DNA from: Paenibacillus sp. HGH0039
GTDB taxonomy: Bacteria > Bacillota > Bacilli > Paenibacillales > NBRC-103111
Length of the DNA stretch: 64,000 bases
Reading direction: 5' to 3'
NCBI RefSeq assembly: GCF_000411255.1
Contig: NZ_KE150412.1
Coordinates: 72,197 to 136,196, forward strand
Position numbers and translations under genes: made by a program. The notes beneath the pieces are model-generated. The model had not been told where the DNA came from. It worked only from the letters and a program-made list of their open reading frames with translations, and did no database searches. Positions 8,245-16,994 of this stretch are shown here, in pieces. Within the stretch, counting starts at the first letter, position 1, and every line of letters begins with the position of its first letter.

Positions 8245-9264
8245 TTATGCAATCTGCGTAATAACAAGGTGTGCGGAAACTGGCCTTGTTCCTCCAGCTA
8301 ATGGAGTGATTGTGAGTGCCGCGGCATTGCCGGCAGGATTTCGAACTGTGATTACTGAATTGATGACCGTTGTTTGCACAAGAGCTAATCCTACTATTTG
8401 AGAAGTACCTGTTGCACGCCCGACCACCGTATAAGCCAGGTCAGCGCCATTGAGTGTCAAAATGAGTTGACCCGGTTCGTTTACACCTACCTGAAACAAA
8501 ACCTGATAAGTGCCGATATTAGCCAAGTTAAATGAGCTCGCATTTACACGGGTAATTTCAGTCCCGCTGATTGGACCGTCTTGCGGAAAACTTACATCCG
8601 TGTTGGGAGCAACAGTTGCTGCATTATCAGGAGGCATCAAGGCAAAAAAATCTGCAAAGCCTATTACTCCACTTGCCGGCCCTGCGGGTCCCGCTGGACC
8701 CGTCGCTCCTGTTGGTCCTGTTGGTCCTGCTGATCCTGCTGGTCCTGTCGGTCCTGCTGGTCCTGCCAGGCCAGCTGCGCCAATTGCTCCAGCAATTCCT
8801 GCAATTCCCTGAGGGCCTAGTGCTCCTACAAGTCCTTGTGGGCCTATTGCGCCAATTGCTCCTGCGAGTCCCGCAAGTCCCTGGGGACCTAGTGCTCCTG
8901 CAAGTCCTTGAGGACCTAATGCGCCAATAGCTCCTACAAGTCCTGCAAGTCCTTGAGGGCCTAGTGCTCCTGCAAGTCCTTGGGGGCCTAGTGCGCCAAT
9001 CGCTCCTACAAGTCCTGCAAGTCCCTGGGGTCCAAGTGCTCCTGCAACTCCTTGGGGTCCGGCTTGTGCAATTGCTCCCGCGAGTCCTTGAAGTAATTGC
9101 TGTCCTGTAAGTCGTCGATTTTTAATAATCACTTTAGTCCGAGGACACTTGACTCGCACAATTTTTTTAATAATTCGAATATGACATTTCTTTCTTTTTC
9201 TTTTCGGAGGACAAACAATTATGGTTTTCTTCTTGCATCGCTTTTTTCTATCAAGACAACTCAA
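8245..9264 (-). CDS. Collagen-like repeat protein, spore surface (BclA-type architecture)
   Basis: Three parts are visible. The N-terminus is Lys/Arg- and Cys-rich (CKKKTIIVCPPKRKRKKC). Next comes a run of over 40 Gly-X-Y triplets, mostly a 24-residue (72-bp) repeat around GPQGLAGALGPQGLAGLVGA, ending in GPTGPTGATGPAGPAGPA. The C-terminal domain of about 140 residues begins GVIGFADFFALMPPDN and resembles the trimeric BclA/C1q-like heads of exosporium glycoproteins. An ATG at 9321 has no ribosome site, while AGGGAGGTG precedes two TTG codons at 9267 and 9264; eight-base spacing favours 9264 (MSCLDRKKRC, 339 aa). A role on the spore coat or exosporium is inferred. Confidence 0.85.
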   Translation of the reverse strand: MSCLDRKKRCKKKTIIVCPPKRKRKKCHIRIIKKIVRVKCPRTKVIIKNRRLTGQQLLQGLAGAIAQAGPQGVAGALGPQGLAGLVGAIGALGPQGLAGALGPQGLAGLVGAIGALGPQGLAGALGPQGLAGLAGAIGAIGPQGLVGALGPQGIAGIAGAIGAAGLAGPAGPTGPAGSAGPTGPTGATGPAGPAGPASGVIGFADFFALMPPDNAATVAPNTDVSFPQDGPISGTEITRVNASSFNLANIGTYQVLFQVGVNEPGQLILTLNGADLAYTVVGRATGTSQIVGLALVQTTVINSVITVRNPAGNAAALTITPLAGGTRPVSAHLVITQIA

Positions 9265-9508
9265 CAACGACACCTCCCTATAAAGATGGTACAGTGTACG
9301 TGAGTCGTTTATTTTAGTCATGGACTAATAGCTTGCTATTGGCTAGACTAAAAACTATCTTTAGAATATTGGGTTTATGGTAGGGTAGTGTTAGACCATC
9401 ATTTCCCTACACTCTTTCAGCATTGTCACAACCGAGAAAATGGTTCATCTTTGCATGCATCCATTAACAATTTGTCACGAGTCCGTTCAATAAAGCATAA
9501 GCAATTCA

Positions 9509-9550
9509 AAAAAATCCTCCACACCCTTTATGGGGTACGGAGGATTTTTT
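9509..9550 (-). terminator. Terminator of the sugar ABC operon
   Basis: AAAAAATCCTCC pairs with GGAGGATTTTTT around an inner ACCC/GGGT pair. Read on the minus strand it ends in a seven-T run. It lies 22 bp beyond the stop of the Gfo/Idh/MocA gene. Confidence 0.85.
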
Positions 9551-9572
9551 GTTAGATGTTAATTATATCCTT

Positions 9573-10544
9573 TTATACCCGTTTATTTATAGCTACCGGA
9601 AGGCCACTCGCCGCCGAGTCATTGGCTGCAAGTGTAACCTCGAGGGTTTTTAAGGCTTCGTCATAAGGAGCCAGAATAAGTTCTGCATTTCCGGTTTTCA
9701 CCGCATCAATAAAAGCATGATCCTGCTGCCGGTAGAAATCGCCTTTGCCAAGGTAAGTCGTTGTCTTCCCTTCTTCTGCAATAGTAAGAGACGCTCCCTC
9801 CAAAGTGAGTCTAAACCCTCTGCCCATAATCTCAAGGGAGGAACGGTCATCCGGCTGCGGAATAAACCCCGTGTCGATATGGCCTACGGCTCCCGATTCA
9901 AACACCATGTTAACCGAAGTCACATCCGGAATCTCAATCCCCGATGAATCTTTGAAGAGCAGCCTGGCTGAATCGGCGCTTATTTTGCGCACGCCGCCTG
10001 CCAGATAGATCATCAAGTCGACATTATGCGTCGTCTGTTCCACTAGCTGGCCCCCTGATTTCGCCGGATCTCCCCACCAGGGCATAGGCGGGACTCCTCC
10101 GAAGCGATAAGCGCGTACCATTGCAATGTCTTTACCCGTCAGATATGTTTTTGCCTGCCGGACGGATTCCAGGTAACGGAGGCAGTATCCGGATCCGGCG
10201 AGTATGCCTGCTTCCCGGATGACCTCCGCTTTGCGCCGGACTTCGTCCAGATTAAGTCCCAGCGGTTTTTCCACTAGTAGATGAATCCCTCTTCCCGCAG
10301 CTTCCTCTTCCATGCTTCCATGTGCAAAGGGCGGAACACAGATAAACAGCGCATCCAAGTTCTCGTTCTCGAACATCAAACGATAATCCGTATAGGCAGC
10401 AGCCCCATACGTCTTCGCGGCCTGCTCGGCGTTCTTCGCCGCAATATCGCAAATGGCGACAAGCTCTGCCTCTTGGTGGTCATGTATATGCTTAAAATGC
10501 TCGGATGCGATAATGCCGGCCCCAACGACTCCTACTCGTACCAT
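9573..10544 (-). CDS. Gfo/Idh/MocA-family oxidoreductase
   Basis: NAD(P)-dependent sugar or inositol dehydrogenase, about 323 residues. The Rossmann motif VGVVGAGIIASEHF is at the N-terminus and the family's EKPLGLNL segment (the Lys of EKP) lies near residue 95, followed by the C-terminal alpha/beta domain with GGQLVEQTTHNVDLMIYLAG (His/Asn substrate residues). AGAGGAGG lies seven bases before the second ATG at 10544; the ATG at 10550 is too close to it. It is last in a five-gene operon, 18 bp after the isomerase. With the isomerase it probably oxidises or epimerises the imported sugar. Confidence 0.92.
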   Translation of the reverse strand: MVRVGVVGAGIIASEHFKHIHDHQEAELVAICDIAAKNAEQAAKTYGAAAYTDYRLMFENENLDALFICVPPFAHGSMEEEAAGRGIHLLVEKPLGLNLDEVRRKAEVIREAGILAGSGYCLRYLESVRQAKTYLTGKDIAMVRAYRFGGVPPMPWWGDPAKSGGQLVEQTTHNVDLMIYLAGGVRKISADSARLLFKDSSGIEIPDVTSVNMVFESGAVGHIDTGFIPQPDDRSSLEIMGRGFRLTLEGASLTIAEEGKTTTYLGKGDFYRQQDHAFIDAVKTGNAELILAPYDEALKTLEVTLAANDSAASGLPVAINKRV

Positions 10545-10562
10545 GTTCATTCCTCCTCTGAT

Positions 10563-11393
10563 TCAATGCGGCTTTCTGCCGATAATCACATCGATATGGC
10601 GGGCAGTGTCATAAATAAGCTGGTCCGGAAACCCGGAATAAGCATCCAGCTCTGCTGTAAGGCTGTCAACGAAACCGATCTCTTCCAGCGCCTCACGTAC
10701 TGCTGTCCAGTTGACATCTCCAGACAGCAGCGGGACGAAGCCCTGGTAATTGCCCACACCCGTTTTGAAGTCTTTGACATGGACTTTCTTAATCCGGGAA
10801 CCGAGCGTCTTGATCCACTGCTCCGGTAAGCCGAACGCGAGAGTATTTCCGACATCAAAGTATGCACAGACGAACGGACTTGCAAATTCATCTATATACC
10901 GGACCATCTCAAGCGGGCTCCACAAGAATTTGTTCCAGACATTTTCCACGGCCAAACGTACCCCCGTGTCTTCCGCTTCTTTTACAAGAGGAGCTAATTC
11001 GGCCCGGGAGCGCTGCCATACTTCCTCATAAGACGCATCAGGGCAAACCCGGCCAGGCACGATAAGAATCGTGTCCACGCCAAGCTCGGCAGCGAGATGA
11101 ATTTGCCTGGAGATGGAGTGCACTCCCTTGGCCCGTATGAGCGGATCCGGAGAACTGAGCGGAAATTTGCCAAGCATTTCGGTAGACAACGAGGATATAC
11201 TGAGCCCGTAAGATCGGACCAGCTCTCCCGTTTTCCTGGCTTCGGCCGGCGTTGTGTCCATCGTGAGTCCCACTCCCCCGGACGCATATAAATTAAGTTC
11301 TACGGTATGAAAACCCGCCTCAGCGCTTACCTTCAGCACTTTTTCGAGAGGCGTTCCCGGCGGGAAACACCACTGATTAATTCCTTTCTTCAT
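10563..11393 (-). CDS. Sugar phosphate isomerase/epimerase-like TIM-barrel protein
   Basis: AP-endonuclease-2-type TIM barrel (xylose isomerase-like), about 276 residues. Metal-site motifs are visible: EAGFHTVELNLYA (Glu), VRLAVENVWNKF (Glu), CAYFDVGNTLAFG (Asp) and IKKVHVKDFKTG (His), with a last Glu in DSLTAELDAYSG. AGGAGG is six bases before the ATG at 11393; the upstream in-frame ATG at 11411 precedes the ribosome site itself and is not the start. It sits between the binding lipoprotein and the Gfo dehydrogenase, a common pairing in inositol and rare-sugar catabolism. Confidence 0.9.
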   Translation of the reverse strand: MKKGINQWCFPPGTPLEKVLKVSAEAGFHTVELNLYASGGVGLTMDTTPAEARKTGELVRSYGLSISSLSTEMLGKFPLSSPDPLIRAKGVHSISRQIHLAAELGVDTILIVPGRVCPDASYEEVWQRSRAELAPLVKEAEDTGVRLAVENVWNKFLWSPLEMVRYIDEFASPFVCAYFDVGNTLAFGLPEQWIKTLGSRIKKVHVKDFKTGVGNYQGFVPLLSGDVNWTAVREALEEIGFVDSLTAELDAYSGFPDQLIYDTARHIDVIIGRKPH

Positions 11394-11472
11394 ACGACAC
11401 CTCCTGTACATGTATTCTGCAGCGGACGCCGTGTTGCAGGAACGGAGGCGGCGCCCCGTCCCCTCTGTTCCC

Positions 11473-12852
11473 TTACTTCAGACTTGCCGACCATTTCTCC
11501 GCACGGGCCTGAAGATCATTCAAGAATGTCTGGACATCCGGTGCGCTGCCGGAGGCTGCTTTGGATATATACCCGTTCACAGCGGGAACGATGTCGCTCA
11601 TAAAGAACGGGTTCGCTTCATCCATCAGCTCCGAGTGGCCTACCTCGGCAATTTTCAAAGCTGTTTTAACGAACTTGTCGTTAGCGTCAACGAAATCGGC
11701 GTCTTTGAGTGTCGGGGTGTAGGCATAATTTTTATACAGGTACTTTTGCGTTTCGTAACCGGACAAGAACTTAAGCACTTCCCAGGAAGCTTTCACGTCC
11801 TTTGCGTCTTTTGCCATGACGAACGGGTCGACAGCTACCCAGCCTTCGCCCTTGGGCCCCAGATTCATAACGGGCTCAAAGCGGTCGAGCAGAGCCTGAT
11901 CTTTTTTGGAACGGAATTCGCTCATGGTCGATCCGCCTGTTCCATCGAGGTGAATGGCAATATTATTTTTGGCCAGGCCGAAGTTCTCCGCTCCCTGCGC
12001 ATTGACGAAACCGGCCGGCGGCAGTTTGGCAGCTTCTTTCAACCATTCCATTACCTTGGCCATTTCCGGTGTGTTAAGTTTCCATTTCACCTGCTTAATG
12101 TCCTTCAAATTCCCCTCGGCTCCCGGTGCCCCGAAAGCATGAGTCAGCGCTACGAACGTGGAACCGTTCAGCGTATTTCCGCTCCAGTAAAGGCCGTAGT
12201 TCTGCTCGCCTGTTTTGGGATTGTTCCCTTGCATCTTCTTGGCCTTCTCCAATACTTCCTGTGGAGTCGGTTTCTCGGAAAGCGGCTGTACTCCCCACTC
12301 TTCGAACATCTTTTTGTCATACACCGTCAAGCGCCTTCCGAGTACGGACGGTATTCCGAACTGTTTGCTGCCGTCAGGCGATTTGGTACTGTAAGAATTG
12401 TTCCATATTCCCTGCAGATACATATCCGGTTTAAAGAGCGGATCTGACTTAATCAGATCATCCAAATCACGAAGCAAGCCTTCCTGGTACCATTGGGATG
12501 CAAACGCTCCTCCGGTGTACAGGATATCGACATCTTTGGAAAGGAGCATGGCCGACTGCTTCGCTTTTACGTTTTCCCAAGGAATTTGGTACACTTCCAG
12601 TTTGAGATTGGGGTACATTTTGTTAAACGTCTGCTCCAGATACTGGTTCAGTCCGATTGTCTCATTGCCGGTCAGCGGATCGATTCCGTTCTCCAGCTTC
12701 CATCCGGCCAAGGCTACCCGCACGGTTCCCGACAGATCCGAAACCTTCTTGATCTCAGCCCCATCGGTCACATCGGCGCTTCCACTGTCCGAGCAGCCGG
12801 CCAGGGTGCAGGCAAGCATACCGGACAAGACAGTTAACATCACTTTCTTCAT
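11473..12852 (-). CDS. Sugar ABC transporter substrate-binding lipoprotein
   Basis: Extracytoplasmic solute-binding protein of family 1, 459 residues. The lipoprotein signal MKKVMLTVLSGMLACTLAGC ends with a lipobox and Cys20, followed by an acidic linker. ILYTGGAFASQWYQEGLLRD and LRFNxxKxMWEV-like EVLKFLSGYETQKYLY stretches fit this family. GGAGGATGAATCT precedes the ATG. It follows the two permeases on the minus strand, an order (F, G, binding protein) common in Paenibacillus. No ATPase is encoded here, so a shared MsmX-type ATPase is inferred. Confidence 0.93.
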   Translation of the reverse strand: MKKVMLTVLSGMLACTLAGCSDSGSADVTDGAEIKKVSDLSGTVRVALAGWKLENGIDPLTGNETIGLNQYLEQTFNKMYPNLKLEVYQIPWENVKAKQSAMLLSKDVDILYTGGAFASQWYQEGLLRDLDDLIKSDPLFKPDMYLQGIWNNSYSTKSPDGSKQFGIPSVLGRRLTVYDKKMFEEWGVQPLSEKPTPQEVLEKAKKMQGNNPKTGEQNYGLYWSGNTLNGSTFVALTHAFGAPGAEGNLKDIKQVKWKLNTPEMAKVMEWLKEAAKLPPAGFVNAQGAENFGLAKNNIAIHLDGTGGSTMSEFRSKKDQALLDRFEPVMNLGPKGEGWVAVDPFVMAKDAKDVKASWEVLKFLSGYETQKYLYKNYAYTPTLKDADFVDANDKFVKTALKIAEVGHSELMDEANPFFMSDIVPAVNGYISKAASGSAPDVQTFLNDLQARAEKWSASLK

Positions 12853-12922
12853 AGATTCATCCTCCGATCAGGTGGGTGGGAATAACGAAAAGGACTACGC
12901 GTGAAGGCGGGCACGAACGGCT

Positions 12923-13792
12923 TTATTGTTTGATGCCGGACAAGGCGATGCTTTCAATGATGTAGCGCTGAAGAAACAGATAAACAACAATGACCGGCAG
13001 CAGGCTCACAGTTGTAGCTGCCATTATGATGGAAGGCTGCTGGTTGATTCCGTTATTGTACGTAAACATCGCGAGTCCGATCTGGATCGTGTATTTCGAT
13101 GCGGTTTTTAAAGCCAGCAAGGGCCATAGCATTTCGTTCCAAACGCCCAGAAAAAGCAGAATGACCATGGTCGCAATAATCGGCGTACACAAAGGCAGGT
13201 ATACACGGCTGAATACGATGAATTCTTTGGCGCCGTCCAGCACGGCTGCCTCCCTCAAGGCTGACGGCAGCTGGTCGAAGAAGGCTTTGGCGAGAAAAGT
13301 CCCGAACGCGTAGTTAAGGGCGGGCAGATAAAACGCCCAGTACGTATCGATCAGCCCCATTTTGCTGAACAGTAAATATTGGGGGATCATCGTCATTTCA
13401 AAAGGAATCATCATCGTACTGAGTGCAAGCAGCAAAACGATGCCCGCCCCTTTGAACCTGATTTTGGAGAGCGCATAACCGGACATTAAGGCGGATAGAG
13501 CGCTTACGATAATAACGCCTCCGCTGACGACTGCGGAGTTTCCGATATAGCGCATCATCTTGATATTCGTAAAGGCAGCCTTGTAGGTTTTAATCGTGGG
13601 TTCCTCCGGCCACAGTTTCGGCGGAAACGTAATGTTGAGACGTGCTCCCCAATCAAAGCTCGTAACGAGCATCCAGAGGAACGGCACAATCATAATGAAG
13701 GACCCGAGAAACAAAATCAGCAAAAGTATCCATTGGTTGAACGGAACTTTTTTCCGTAAAAGCGGTGCCCGTGGATAAGCTGCAGGCGGCAT
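12923..13792 (-). CDS. Carbohydrate ABC permease, MalG type
   Basis: A 289-residue membrane protein with six predicted segments, first ILLLILFLGSFIMIVPFLWM, then the family-typical TSFDWGARLNITFPPKLWPE. The EAA loop that contacts the ATPase is seen as LREAAVLDGAKEFIVFSRVY. The C-terminus is QRYIIESIALSGIKQ. AGGAGGAGAG precedes the ATG. It lies between the MalF-type permease and the binding lipoprotein. The sugar imported cannot be read from the sequence. Confidence 0.94.
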   Translation of the reverse strand: MPPAAYPRAPLLRKKVPFNQWILLLILFLGSFIMIVPFLWMLVTSFDWGARLNITFPPKLWPEEPTIKTYKAAFTNIKMMRYIGNSAVVSGGVIIVSALSALMSGYALSKIRFKGAGIVLLLALSTMMIPFEMTMIPQYLLFSKMGLIDTYWAFYLPALNYAFGTFLAKAFFDQLPSALREAAVLDGAKEFIVFSRVYLPLCTPIIATMVILLFLGVWNEMLWPLLALKTASKYTIQIGLAMFTYNNGINQQPSIIMAATTVSLLPVIVVYLFLQRYIIESIALSGIKQ

Positions 13793-13865
13793 CGTATCTC
13801 TCCTCCTTTTGCAGTGGCGTTCTGCCCGGATTGTTGGTCCGGGGGAAACTGGTCCTGCACTTCCC

Positions 13866-14822
13866 TTAGTCCATGCTGTCTTTTCGCCGGTTAACCATCA
13901 TAAGTACAGTCGTTAGCAGCAGGATGATTACGAATAACAGGTAAGACGCTGCCGTAGCAAGGCCCATTTGAGCTGCCAGAAAAGCGTTCCGGTATATATA
14001 AAGAACGACTGTCATAAGACTGCCTCCGGGATTCCCGGCCGTCCCTCCAAGCAGCCATACATCGGTAAACCTCTTCATCCCCCCGATGGTTCCCATGATG
14101 AGCATAAAGCCAAAAATCGGACGCAAGTACGGGATAGTAATGTACAACCACTTGCTGTATGCGCTTGCCCCGTCGACTTCCGCTGCCTCATACAAATCCC
14201 TGGGCACACTTTGCAGCCCTGCCAGAAAAATAATCGTGTTGTAGCCGAGCGCGCCCCATAGGCTCATCAGTACAATACTGAAACGTGAAACGGCCGGATT
14301 CGTGAACCAGCCAACAGGATCTAGCCCGATCCAGCCCAGAACAAAATTCAAGAGCCCTTCTTTCGACGGAAAAAAAAGAAAGGAAAACAAGAGACTTGTC
14401 GCAACCGCAGAAACAACGTTGGGCAGAAAATAAACGGCTTTGAAGAAGTTTTTGCCGAACGTCCATCTCAGATTGTTGATCAGACTTGCCAGAATGAAAG
14501 AAAGCCCGATTCCAAGCAAGACCGACAGAATGCCCATGAGGAAGGTGTTTTCAAGGGCCTGCCAGAAAATCGGATCCTGAAGGACATACGTATAATTGCT
14601 CCAGCCTACGCAGTTGCCGGACAAAGTAAGACCTGTAGTTTGCTGAAAGCTCATATACAAAGCCGCAAACATCGGATAGATCGCGAAAACAAGCACACCT
14701 AGGATGAGTGGCGCACTAAACAAGTACCCCATCCAGTCGTTTCGGGTGAATCTTTTCCTATTGACTTGCTTGGATTTCCGATCTATAGATGTATACGCTT
14801 TCAAAGTTGATTTCGAGGGCAA
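13866..14822 (-). CDS. Carbohydrate ABC permease, MalF type
   Basis: A 318-residue permease, first gene of the operon. The N-terminal cytoplasmic tail is basic, then GYLFSAPLILGVLVFAIYPM begins the membrane part. The EAA loop reads LYEAAEVDGASAYSKWLYIT. The start is a TTG at 14822 after GAGGAGGAGGAA. It pairs with the MalG-type gene 73 bp downstream. No regulator gene is adjacent, so control is unknown. Confidence 0.93.
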   Translation of the reverse strand: MPSKSTLKAYTSIDRKSKQVNRKRFTRNDWMGYLFSAPLILGVLVFAIYPMFAALYMSFQQTTGLTLSGNCVGWSNYTYVLQDPIFWQALENTFLMGILSVLLGIGLSFILASLINNLRWTFGKNFFKAVYFLPNVVSAVATSLLFSFLFFPSKEGLLNFVLGWIGLDPVGWFTNPAVSRFSIVLMSLWGALGYNTIIFLAGLQSVPRDLYEAAEVDGASAYSKWLYITIPYLRPIFGFMLIMGTIGGMKRFTDVWLLGGTAGNPGGSLMTVVLYIYRNAFLAAQMGLATAASYLLFVIILLLTTVLMMVNRRKDSMD

Positions 14823-14999
14823 TGCTTCCTCCTCCTCTCTAAGTAAATAATCCCGACAGCTTGCCCATTTTTTAACGAAATGAGCCGTATTCTTTTCTAG
14901 CTATCTTCACGCCTGATTAAGGATAAGCCCCTCCTTTATATTCGTTAATTTTTCAGAAAATTTCGTTTTCATTTCCGTACATCTTATTAGGAGGTGGAT

Positions 15000-15080
15000 A
15001 TGAATATGAATATTTTCTTTTTGGTATTATTTGAAAGAATAATCCTCCAATTCCTATCCGAGAGAAGCGATATGCCTTGA
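15000..15080 (+). CDS. Possible 26-residue small protein
   Basis: ATG at 15000 follows a near-ideal AGGAGGTGGAT ribosome site and opens a short frame, MNMNIFFLVLFERIILQFLS plus six residues, ending TGA at 15080. The product would be a short hydrophobic peptide. I see no homolog and no clear promoter. The strong ribosome site is the only real support. Confidence 0.3.
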   Translation: MNMNIFFLVLFERIILQFLSERSDMP

Positions 15081-15148
15081 TTCCTGGTAAGTTCCTTCGT
15101 TGCGTCGTGAAGAATTGAGAAAATATATTTTGGCCTAAAAACAAAAAA

Positions 15149-15178
15149 GGAGCCCTTCCTTAATAGCAGGAAAGCTCC
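15149..15178 (-). terminator. Terminator downstream of lpdA
   Basis: GGAGC/GCTCC and TTCCT/AGGAA make a two-part stem, followed on the minus strand by a six-T run. It lies about 230 bp beyond the lpdA stop with only a protein-like remnant between. Confidence 0.6.
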
Positions 15179-15409
15179 GAAAAAGTATAGTCTCACTTTT
15201 CTTTTTTTACGATCTGGTCCGTCCTTTTTTTAAAGATCAGCAGAATGCCTATACAGGGAATGAGATAATGTTCATGTCACGCGACATGGAACGACCCTGC
15301 ACCTGCTTATCCTTTTTCCCGCTCCACTCACAATTTTACTCCGTACATCTTTCAGGATGGTGGCGAAGACCTTACCCTTCCCCATATAGGGTTAAATCTG
15401 CTGCTCTTT

Positions 15410-16795
15410 TTAACTTTTCACCCTCATTTTTTTGACCGCGTTTTCGGCAGCCTCCATAATCACTTCTCCCAATGTAGGATGGGGGTGAATCGTCATAGCC
15501 AAGTCCTCCACGGTTGCCCCCATCTCGATAGCAAGCGCAAGTTCCGATACGAGTGTCGATGCCTCCACTCCAACGATTTGTGCGCCCTTCACGATTCCAG
15601 AGGCCGGGTCCGCGACAATCTTGACAAATCCTTCGGGTTCCCTCAATGCCAATGCTCTTCCGTTAATCCCGAAAGAAGCTTTGCCGATCACAACCGGGAT
15701 GGCGTTTGCCTTTGCTTCCGTTTCGCTTAAGCCGACGCTGGACAGCTCCGGATCCGAAAAGACGACGAGCGGCATGGCTTTATAGTCAACCTCGGACGTG
15801 AGGCCTGCAATGGCTTCTGCCGCCACCTTGGCTTCATAGGACGCCTTATGAGCGAGGGCCGGACCAGCCGTAATATCCCCAATTGCGAAAATATGCGGGA
15901 TAGCCGTTCTGCACTGTTCGTCCGTCGCGATCAATCCCCTGTTCGTCACCGGCAGACCTATGCGTTCCAGTCCCAACTTGCCGTCCGTATTTGGTTTTCT
16001 GCCGATAGTGACTAATACATAGTCCGCTGTAACATGATGCTGCTCCTGATTTTTTGAATAATGCAGTGTAATTGAATCCGCATTCTGTACGACGTGCTCA
16101 GCTATCGCCCCGGTAATCATGTTAATACCATCGGCTTTCAACCGCCGGATAACCGGGACCACAAGGTCCGCCTCGAATCCAGGCAGTACTTGTTCTCCTC
16201 CCTCCAGAATCGTTACCTTTGTTCCAAATTTGGCATACATCTGCCCCAGTTCGACACCGATATATCCACCGCCTATAACGACCAGGCTGGCCGGAACCTC
16301 AGGGAGCGACAGAGCTTCTGTCGAAGACAAAACACGTCCTCCAACCGGGAATGCTTGCAGCTCAATCGGACGCGATCCTGTTGCCAGTATGGCGTACTTA
16401 AAAGAAACGGTTTGCTCCTGTCCGGATTGTTCGATAACAGCAGTATGTTCATCGACCAATCTAGCCTCTCCTTCCAGAATGCTCACACCTGCAGTATTTA
16501 ATAAATAACGGACTCCGCCTGCCTGCTTAGTCACAATCCCTTGCTTGAAATCCTGAGCATTCTTAAATGACGCAGCCGCATCTGCCTGGTTGAACGATCG
16601 AAGCAAATCATAGCGATGCGATTCCGCAATTAATGCTTTGGATGGAATGCAACCCACGTTCGTGCAGACTCCGCCAAGCTGACCGCGTTCGACAATCGCC
16701 GTCTTCATACCAAGCTGTGAAGATCGCAGCGCCGCCACATAACCTCCCGGACCTGATCCAATAACCAACGTTTCTACGGATTCAAGCTTACTCAT
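15410..16795 (-). CDS. lpdA: Dihydrolipoyl dehydrogenase
   Basis: FAD-dependent disulfide oxidoreductase that reoxidises the dihydrolipoyl groups of 2-oxoacid dehydrogenase complexes or the glycine cleavage system. 461 residues. GSGPGGYVAALRSSQ binds FAD; the redox disulfide is C44-TNVG-C49 in GGVCTNVGCIPSK; GGGYIGVELGQ binds NAD; the C-terminal HPHPTLGEVIMEAAEN gives the His-Glu active-site pair. TTGGAGGTATCGGGAT precedes the ATG. No E1 or E2 genes are adjacent, so it is an orphan copy. It diverges from a TetR gene across a long palindrome, so regulation by that TetR is likely. Confidence 0.96.
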   Translation of the reverse strand: MSKLESVETLVIGSGPGGYVAALRSSQLGMKTAIVERGQLGGVCTNVGCIPSKALIAESHRYDLLRSFNQADAAASFKNAQDFKQGIVTKQAGGVRYLLNTAGVSILEGEARLVDEHTAVIEQSGQEQTVSFKYAILATGSRPIELQAFPVGGRVLSSTEALSLPEVPASLVVIGGGYIGVELGQMYAKFGTKVTILEGGEQVLPGFEADLVVPVIRRLKADGINMITGAIAEHVVQNADSITLHYSKNQEQHHVTADYVLVTIGRKPNTDGKLGLERIGLPVTNRGLIATDEQCRTAIPHIFAIGDITAGPALAHKASYEAKVAAEAIAGLTSEVDYKAMPLVVFSDPELSSVGLSETEAKANAIPVVIGKASFGINGRALALREPEGFVKIVADPASGIVKGAQIVGVEASTLVSELALAIEMGATVEDLAMTIHPHPTLGEVIMEAAENAVKKMRVKS

Positions 16796-16830
16796 ATCCC
16801 GATACCTCCAAGTTGAAGCCCTTTTATATG

Positions 16831-16860
16831 ATGATGATCATAATATATTATAATCATCAT
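16831..16860. promoter_or_regulatory. 30-bp near-perfect palindrome, probable TetR operator
   Basis: ATGATGAT-C-ATAATATATTAT-A-ATCATCAT is symmetric except for one base pair. It lies 36 bp upstream of the lpdA start and 134 bp upstream of the divergent TetR gene. Length and symmetry fit a site bound by two TetR dimers. Binding has not been shown. Confidence 0.6.
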
Positions 16861-16994
16861 ATTTTAAAACCGTCAACAGCCGTGATTAGCCTTTCTTGAA
16901 CGGCCAGTTACGGGGGTCCCCCTAAATTGACAGGTTTTATTATGACGCTTATAATATTTTGGAAACAGAATGATGAAGCAGCGGGGTGATTACA

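Larger units (their letters stand above)
14823..15409. other. Long intergenic region with small-ORF and remnant signals
   Basis: This 587-bp stretch holds the upstream region of the sugar operon, a possible 26-codon ORF at 15000-15080, a terminator at 15149-15178 and, at about 15198-15280 on the minus strand, a protein-like tail. Apart from the small ORF I see no intact gene. Confidence 0.6.

Noticed and set aside
11410-12447. Plus-strand 345-residue ORF
   Set aside because: It lies wholly opposite the binding-lipoprotein gene and the end of the isomerase gene, has no ribosome site and shows no domain.
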